DNA of 9,666 nt from Burkholderiales bacterium (GTDB taxonomy: Bacteria; Pseudomonadota; Gammaproteobacteria; Burkholderiales; Burkholderiaceae_F): assembly GCA_024641225.1 (NCBI GenBank), contig JAHEDN010000068.1:1-9666 (forward strand). The letters run 5' to 3'. Below, in pieces: positions 5,661 through 9,666 of the stretch (its first letter is position 1; each line of letters opens with the position of its first letter). Below the pieces are notes generated by a model, which was not told where the DNA came from, ran no database searches, and saw only the letters and a list, made by a program, of their open reading frames with translations. A program made the translations under genes and the position numbers.

Positions 5661-6239
5661 ATGCGCCGAATCGAGGACGTGCTGGCGACTTTGTTCGGCG
5701 CCATCTTCGTCGTGCTGTCGCTCGTCGTCACCGTCGAGACGCTGGTGCGCAAGATCTTCAACTTCTCGCTGCAGGGCGCCGATGAGCTGGGCGGCTACTC
5801 GCTGGCGATCGGCTCGACGATCGCCTTCGCGCTGGCGGTGGCCGGCCGCAACCACATCCGCGTCGACGTCTTTCACGAGCATTTTCCGCGCGGGCTGAAG
5901 GCCTTCCTGAACTGGCTGTCGATCGTGCTGCTCGCCGGGATGGCGACGCTGTTCGTGATCGTCTCGTGGCGCGTGCTGATGGAAAGCCTGGAGTACCGGA
6001 GCACCGCGCAGACGCCGTGGGCCACACCGCTGATCTATCCGCAGAGCCTGTGGTACGCGGGGCTGGTGCTGTTCATGCTGATGGCGGTCGGCTTTGCCGC
6101 GCGGGCTAGCTGGCTGCTCTTCACCCGCCGCATCGATCAGCTGAACGACGAGTTCCACGCCAAGAGCGCCAAGGAGGAGCTGAAGGAAGAACTCGACAGC
6201 GTGAAGAACCGGCAGGCGGCGACGGGAGAGCCGTCATGA
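5661..6239 (+). CDS. dctQ: TRAP transporter small membrane subunit (DctQ family)
   Basis: Small integral membrane subunit (192 residues) that pairs with DctM in sodium- or proton-driven uptake. Four membrane segments are visible at about 8-28, 42-62, 82-103 and 130-152. The family motif is present: GADELGGYSL, then AFALAVAGRNHIRVDVF (39-71). The C-terminal tail (156-192) is highly charged (KEELKEELDSVK) and may form a short coiled coil in the cytoplasm. ATG 5661 is chosen because GGAGAGGG (5649-5656) lies just upstream and the protein then begins at the expected first helix; an upstream in-frame extension would read through the intergenic hairpin. Its stop overlaps the dctM start by four bases (ATGA), so the two are translationally coupled. 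Confidence 0.93.
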   Translation: MRRIEDVLATLFGAIFVVLSLVVTVETLVRKIFNFSLQGADELGGYSLAIGSTIAFALAVAGRNHIRVDVFHEHFPRGLKAFLNWLSIVLLAGMATLFVIVSWRVLMESLEYRSTAQTPWATPLIYPQSLWYAGLVLFMLMAVGFAARASWLLFTRRIDQLNDEFHAKSAKEELKEELDSVKNRQAATGEPS

Positions 6240-7534
6240 CCCTGGTCAGCGCCACGATCCTCGCCTTCGTGCTGATGATCGGCATGATGCTGATCGGCAT
6301 CCCCATCGCCGTGTCGATGCTGCTCGTCGGCGTCGGCGGCGGCGTGATCGCCTACGGCATGCCGTTCCTGAACTCGATGGCCACGGTCATCTGGGGCACG
6401 GGCAACGAGTATCTGCTGACGGCGATTCCGATGTTCGTCCTGCTGGGCGAACTTCTGCTGCGCAGTGGCATCGCCGACCGCATGTATGCCGCGTTGTCGG
6501 CCTGGCTCAGCGGATTGCCGGGCGGGCTGCTGCACACGAACATCGGCTGCTGCGCGTTGTTCGCGGCCACGTCGGGCTCATCGGTCGCCACCGCGGCCAC
6601 CGTGGGCACCGTCGCGCTGCCGCCGCTGCAGCAGCGCGGCTATTCGATGCGCGACTCGCTCGGCTCGCTCGCCGCCGGCGGCACGCTGGGCATCCTGATC
6701 CCGCCGAGCGTCAACCTGATCGTCTACGGCTCGCTGACCAACAACTCGATCGGCAGCCTGTTCATCGCCGGCATCGTCCCCGGCGTGCTGCTGACACTGT
6801 GCTTCATGTCATTCATCTACGTATCGGCCCTCGCCAAGGGCGGCGCCAGCCACCGGGAGCCCCCGATGCCTCTGCCGCAGCGCGTGCGCCTGCTGGTGCA
6901 TCTGCTGCCGCCGGCTGCCGTCTTCATCGTAGTGATGGGCAGCATCTACACCGGACTGGCCACGGCCACCGAGTCGGCCGCGCTCGGCGTGGTGGTCGCG
7001 CTCGGCTTCGTCACGGCAAGCGGCAAGCTGTCCTGGCAGCTGCTGGCCAACTGCTTCCGCCAGACCGCGCGCATCAGCGGAATGATCCTGCTGATCATCA
7101 CCACCGCGTTCCTGCTCAACCTGACGATCAGCCTGACCGGCGTTGCCGACGCGCTGACCAAGTGGGTCACCTCGTTCAACCTGTCGCCGACCGCGCTGCT
7201 GTTCGCGCTGATCGTCTTCTACCTGCTGCTCGGCATGTTCATGGACGTGCTGTCGATGCAGGTGGCGACGATCCCGCTCACCTACCCGATCGTCACCGCG
7301 CTCGGCATCGATCCGATCTGGTACGGCATCTTCATCGTGCTGATGTGCGAGCTCGGCATGATCACGCCGCCGGTGGGCATGAACCTGTTTGTCGTGCACG
7401 GCATCCGCCCGGACGAGGGCGGCATCGAAGACGCGATCTGGGGCGCCCTGCCCTACGCCGTGATCATGATCGTGTTCACGATGGCGCTCATCTTCCTGCC
7501 GCAGCTGGTGCTCTGGCTGCCGCAGAAGATGTGA
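6236..7534 (+). CDS. dctM: TRAP transporter large membrane subunit (DctM family)
   Basis: The transport channel subunit (432 residues, about 12 membrane segments) of the TRAP system. Hallmarks are all present: AIPMFVLLGELLLRSG (63-78), FAATSGSSVATAATVG (109-124), GILIPPSVNLIVYG (152-165), the TATES segment (243-247), MDVLS (336-340) and ITPPVGMNLFVVHG (376-389). The first and second halves show the inverted-repeat elevator organisation typical of the family, with hairpin loops at ATSGSS and TPPVG. Length is normal. The start ATG 6236 overlaps the dctQ stop and has GGGAG seven bases upstream. It works with the preceding two genes as one high-affinity uptake system, probably for the substrate of the hydantoinase or its open-ring product. 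Confidence 0.95.
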   Translation: MTLVSATILAFVLMIGMMLIGIPIAVSMLLVGVGGGVIAYGMPFLNSMATVIWGTGNEYLLTAIPMFVLLGELLLRSGIADRMYAALSAWLSGLPGGLLHTNIGCCALFAATSGSSVATAATVGTVALPPLQQRGYSMRDSLGSLAAGGTLGILIPPSVNLIVYGSLTNNSIGSLFIAGIVPGVLLTLCFMSFIYVSALAKGGASHREPPMPLPQRVRLLVHLLPPAAVFIVVMGSIYTGLATATESAALGVVVALGFVTASGKLSWQLLANCFRQTARISGMILLIITTAFLLNLTISLTGVADALTKWVTSFNLSPTALLFALIVFYLLLGMFMDVLSMQVATIPLTYPIVTALGIDPIWYGIFIVLMCELGMITPPVGMNLFVVHGIRPDEGGIEDAIWGALPYAVIMIVFTMALIFLPQLVLWLPQKM

Positions 7535-7578
7535 TCGGACGATGACGAACTCCGGGTCCGCGACGCAATTGCCCTGCT

Positions 7579-7606
7579 CCGCCGCCAGGCGTCCGGGGCG
7601 CGGCGG
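7579..7606 (+). other. Stem-loop in the dctM-arcC spacer
   Basis: CCGCCGC (7579-7585) pairs with GCGGCGG (7600-7606) around a 14-base loop, about 20 bases before the arcC ribosome site. No T-run follows. The rest of the 104-base spacer holds no promoter I can support. It may only reflect G+C-rich sequence. Confidence 0.3.
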
Positions 7607-7626
7607 CCGTGCCCGCTGCACTGCCT

Positions 7627-7641
7627 GAGGAGGCGCCGTTG
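7627..7641 (+). promoter_or_regulatory. Ribosome site that fixes a TTG start for carbamate kinase
   Basis: GAGGAGG (7627-7633) lies five bases before TTG 7639-7641. The upstream in-frame GTG 7609 precedes this site and the downstream GTG 7651 is 17 bases away, so TTG is the best-supported start. Confidence 0.65.
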
Positions 7642-8622
7642 AGAACATCCGTGCGGACGAATCCGCTGATTCCGCGCCGCCTGATCGTCGCAGTGGGTGG
7701 CAACGCACTCGACACGGGCGAGGGGAGGGGCACCCCCGAGGAGCAGAAGAACGTCGCCGCGGCCCTGGCCAGGACGATGCTGCCCCTGCTCGAACTCGAC
7801 AACCAGCTCGTCGTCGTGCATGGCAACGGCCCTCAGGTCGGCAAGCTGCTGCTGGCCAATGCGATTGCGCGCGATCGCGTGGTGCCGCAGTCGCTCGACG
7901 TGCTGGTTGCACAGACCCAGGGCGCGCTGGCCTACCTGCTGTCGCAGGCGTTCGAGAACGCGTTGCGGGAGGCGGGCAATCCGCGCCACGTGGTCGGGCT
8001 GGTGACGCAGGTGGAAGTCGACGGGAACGACCCGGGATTCCGCAACCCGACCAAGCCGGTGGGACCGTTCTTCGGCGAATCCGAGGCGCAGGCGCTGATG
8101 CGGGAGTTCGGCCTGACGATGATGGAGGACGCCGGCCGCGGCTGGCGCTACGTCGTGCCCTCGCCGGTGCCTCTGCACATCTGTGACATCTCGCTGGTCG
8201 AGGCATTGATGTGCACGCGCACCGTCGTCATCGCCGGAGGCGGCGGGGGCATCCCCGTGGTGCGCGATGCGGCCGGCTGTCGGCACGGCGTCGAGGCGGT
8301 GATCGACAAGGACCTGACTACCGGACTGATGGCCAACGTTCTGGGCATCTACGACATGATGATCCTGACGGCGGTGCCACGCGTGTCTATCCACTTCGGG
8401 AAGTCCGATGAGCGCGAACTCGACCGCGTCAGCCTGTCCGACATGCGCCGTTACCAGAGCGAAGGCCATTTCCCGCCGGGGAGCATGGGACCCAAGGTGG
8501 AGGCCGCCCTACGCTTCCTGGACGCAGGCGGTAGGCGGGTCGTGATCACCAGCCTCGATGCTGCGGTGCCTGCGCTGCGCGGACAAACCGGGACCCACGT
8601 CGTACATGACCATGACCTATGA
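7639..8622 (+). CDS. arcC: Carbamate kinase
   Basis: A cytoplasmic amino-acid-kinase-fold enzyme of 327 residues that converts carbamoyl phosphate plus ADP to ATP and carbamate, which falls apart to ammonia and CO2. Motifs in order: VAVGGNAL (17-24), VVVHGNGPQVG (58-68), NPTKPVGPFF (136-145, with Lys139), AGGGGGIPVV (199-208), VIDKDL (221-226, with Lys224), GHFPPGSMGPKVEAA (276-290, with Lys286) and TSLDAAVPALRGQTGTHV. These cover the phosphate and nucleotide sites of the family and length is near normal. No arginine deiminase or ornithine carbamoyltransferase is nearby; instead it precedes an FdrA gene, as with the E. coli allantoin-locus kinase (AllK/YbcF) beside fdrA. That context points to ATP recovery from a ureido compound rather than the arginine pathway. 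The TTG start follows from the ribosome site upstream. Confidence 0.93.
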   Translation: MRTSVRTNPLIPRRLIVAVGGNALDTGEGRGTPEEQKNVAAALARTMLPLLELDNQLVVVHGNGPQVGKLLLANAIARDRVVPQSLDVLVAQTQGALAYLLSQAFENALREAGNPRHVVGLVTQVEVDGNDPGFRNPTKPVGPFFGESEAQALMREFGLTMMEDAGRGWRYVVPSPVPLHICDISLVEALMCTRTVVIAGGGGGIPVVRDAAGCRHGVEAVIDKDLTTGLMANVLGIYDMMILTAVPRVSIHFGKSDERELDRVSLSDMRRYQSEGHFPPGSMGPKVEAALRFLDAGGRRVVITSLDAAVPALRGQTGTHVVHDHDL

Positions 8623-8623
8623 A

Positions 8624-8669
8624 GGCTCTCGTACCCACGCGAGTCTTGAGCCCGGCATGGGAACGGGCT
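8624..8669 (+). other. Two mutually exclusive small hairpins before fdrA
   Basis: GGCTC (8624-8628) can pair with GAGCC (8648-8652), while AGCCCG (8649-8654) can instead pair with CGGGCT (8664-8669). The second ends nine bases before the GGAGG ribosome site of fdrA (8678-8682). The stems are short and without a T-run, so a regulatory switch is possible but weakly supported. Confidence 0.25.
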
Positions 8670-8686
8670 TGCTTTCCGGAGGAAAT

Positions 8687-9666
8687 ATGGGGTTGAGAAC
8701 GGAGGTCATCGCCTCCTTCTATCAGGACTCGGTGATTCTGATGCGGGTCGCCGCGCAGGCCCGCACCCAGCCCGGCGTGCGCGAGGTCGCGATGTTCATG
8801 GGCACGCCGGCCAACCATGCGGTGCTGGAGCAGGCGGGTCTCGTCACGGAGGCCGGCCGCAAGGCCGGCCCGAACGATCTGATCATCACCGTCGATGCCG
8901 ACAGCGAGGAAGTGGCGGCAGGCGCCATCGGGGCGGCCAAGGCAGCGCTGCTCGAAACCCGTCAGGCCAGGGAGGCGTCGACGGAGTTTCGCCCACGTTC
9001 GCTGGATTCGGCGCTGCGCGCGCTGCCCGAGGCGAATCTGGTGTCGCTGTCGATCCCGGGCGCCTACGTCAAGGGTGAGGCACTTTCGGCGCTGCGCCGC
9101 AACCTGCATCTGTTCATCTTCAGCGACAACGTGCCGATCGGCGACGAGATCGCTATCAAGCACGAGGCCATCAGGCGTGGCCTGCTGTGCATGGGGCCGG
9201 ACCAGGGCACGGCTTACCTCGGCGGCGTCGGCCTGGGCTTCGCCAACGTCGTCAGGCGCGGCCGCGTCGGCTGCGTGGCGGCCTCCGGCACCGGGCTGCA
9301 GGCGGTGGTGTCGCGGCTCGCTGCGCTGGGCGAGGGGATCTCGCATGCGATCGGCGTCGGCGGCCGCGACCTCACCGAAGCCGTCGGCGGCCTGATGACG
9401 CTGCAGGCGCTCGATGCGCTGGCGGCAGATGCGGGCACCGAGGCGATCGTGCTGATCTCCAAGCCGCCGCACCCGTCGGTGCTCGAACGGGTCGTGGCAA
9501 AGATCGAGCAGATCGGCAAGCCCACGGTCGTGTGCTGCATCGGCGCCCCGCCTGCGGCATCCGGAAGGGCGGTCTTCGTCGAAACGCTGGATCAGGCCGC
9601 CGATGCCGCGATCGCCGCGTTGTCGGGAATCTCGTGGCAACCCGCCGACTTCAGCGATGCGGATCG
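8687..9666 (+). CDS. fdrA: FdrA-family protein, probable carbamoyltransferase subunit (partial, C-terminus off right edge)
   Basis: A succinyl-CoA synthetase-alpha-like protein; 326 codons are visible of the roughly 550 in E. coli FdrA. Recognisable blocks are SFYQDSVILM (10-19), MGTPANHAVL (38-47), PGAYVKGEA, IFSDNVPIGDEI (144-155), MGPDQGTAYLGG (169-180), GCVAASGTGLQ (195-205), GISHAIGVGGRDL (217-229) and VLISKPPHPSV. In E. coli FdrA (AllF) acts with YlbE (DUF1116) and YlbF (DUF2877) as oxamate carbamoyltransferase, making carbamoyl phosphate from oxalurate. The carbamate kinase immediately upstream fits that role, and the two partner genes are predicted just past the right edge. ATG 8687 follows GGAGG by four bases. 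The glutamine in MGPDQGT replaces a cysteine I recall in the E. coli protein. Family call is strong; the exact acceptor is unknown. Confidence 0.92.
   Translation, partial: MGLRTEVIASFYQDSVILMRVAAQARTQPGVREVAMFMGTPANHAVLEQAGLVTEAGRKAGPNDLIITVDADSEEVAAGAIGAAKAALLETRQAREASTEFRPRSLDSALRALPEANLVSLSIPGAYVKGEALSALRRNLHLFIFSDNVPIGDEIAIKHEAIRRGLLCMGPDQGTAYLGGVGLGFANVVRRGRVGCVAASGTGLQAVVSRLAALGEGISHAIGVGGRDLTEAVGGLMTLQALDALAADAGTEAIVLISKPPHPSVLERVVAKIEQIGKPTVVCCIGAPPAASGRAVFVETLDQAADAAIAALSGISWQPADFSDAD

Noticed and set aside
4428..6158. 576-codon open frame on the minus strand
   Set aside because: It lies antisense to dctP and dctQ, both clear family members with proper starts; the translation is low-complexity Arg/Gln/Asp-rich and typical of an antisense shadow in G+C-rich DNA.
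7542..7628. 28-codon ORF between dctM and arcC as a gene
   Set aside because: No credible ribosome site and no recognisable product; kept only as a layout observation.
7639..8622. Carbamate kinase as part of an arginine deiminase pathway
   Set aside because: No arginine deiminase, ornithine carbamoyltransferase or arginine antiporter is nearby; the fdrA neighbour supports ureide metabolism.
6809..9640. Long minus-strand open frames at 6809-8206, 7453-8469 and 8546-9640
   Set aside because: All are antisense to dctM, arcC or fdrA, have no family motifs and show shadow-like composition.
1..9666. Mobile elements, CRISPR, tRNA or rRNA genes
   Set aside because: No transposase, terminal repeats, spaced direct repeats or RNA-gene signatures were found, and composition is even across the window.

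Overview
This is a G+C-rich stretch from a proteobacterium. Dense genes, strong third-position G/C bias, long antisense shadow ORFs, a Tat-exported UrtA, a GntR/FCD regulator and a TRAP transporter all suggest a Burkholderiales-like betaproteobacterium, although no phylogenetic marker is present to prove it. The window holds two divergent blocks. There is no sign of rRNA, tRNA, CRISPR or insertion sequences.

Left block, minus strand: the first 950 bases are most of a urea-type ABC transporter periplasmic binding protein (urtA), cut by the left edge. The 250-base gap upstream of it carries a convincing nitrogen-control region: a near-consensus sigma-54 element and two NtrC-like dyads about 33 bp apart. 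Upstream of that, on the same strand, lies a GntR/FCD repressor-type gene (1201-2028).

The divergent gap 2029-2267 has a sigma-70-like promoter facing right, with a dyad over its -10 region (probable GntR operator). It also has leader stem-loops and a possible 25-codon leader ORF whose stop overlaps the first structural gene.

Right block, plus strand, apparently one operon of at least seven genes: an arylmalonate decarboxylase/maleate isomerase-family protein, a hydantoinase/dihydropyrimidinase, the three parts of a TRAP transporter (DctP, DctQ, DctM), a carbamate kinase and an FdrA-family protein cut by the right edge. Read together, these suggest uptake of a ureide or ureido-acid, ring opening by the hydantoinase, and removal of the carbamoyl group to phosphate by an FdrA-type carbamoyltransferase (as in E. 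coli oxamate carbamoyltransferase, FdrA-YlbE-YlbF). Carbamate kinase would then recover ATP with release of ammonia and CO2. No hydrolytic N-carbamoylase is visible. This phosphorolytic ureide route is the most interesting hypothesis in the window; the true substrate is not known from sequence. The adjacent NtrC-controlled urea transporter fits a nitrogen-scavenging island.
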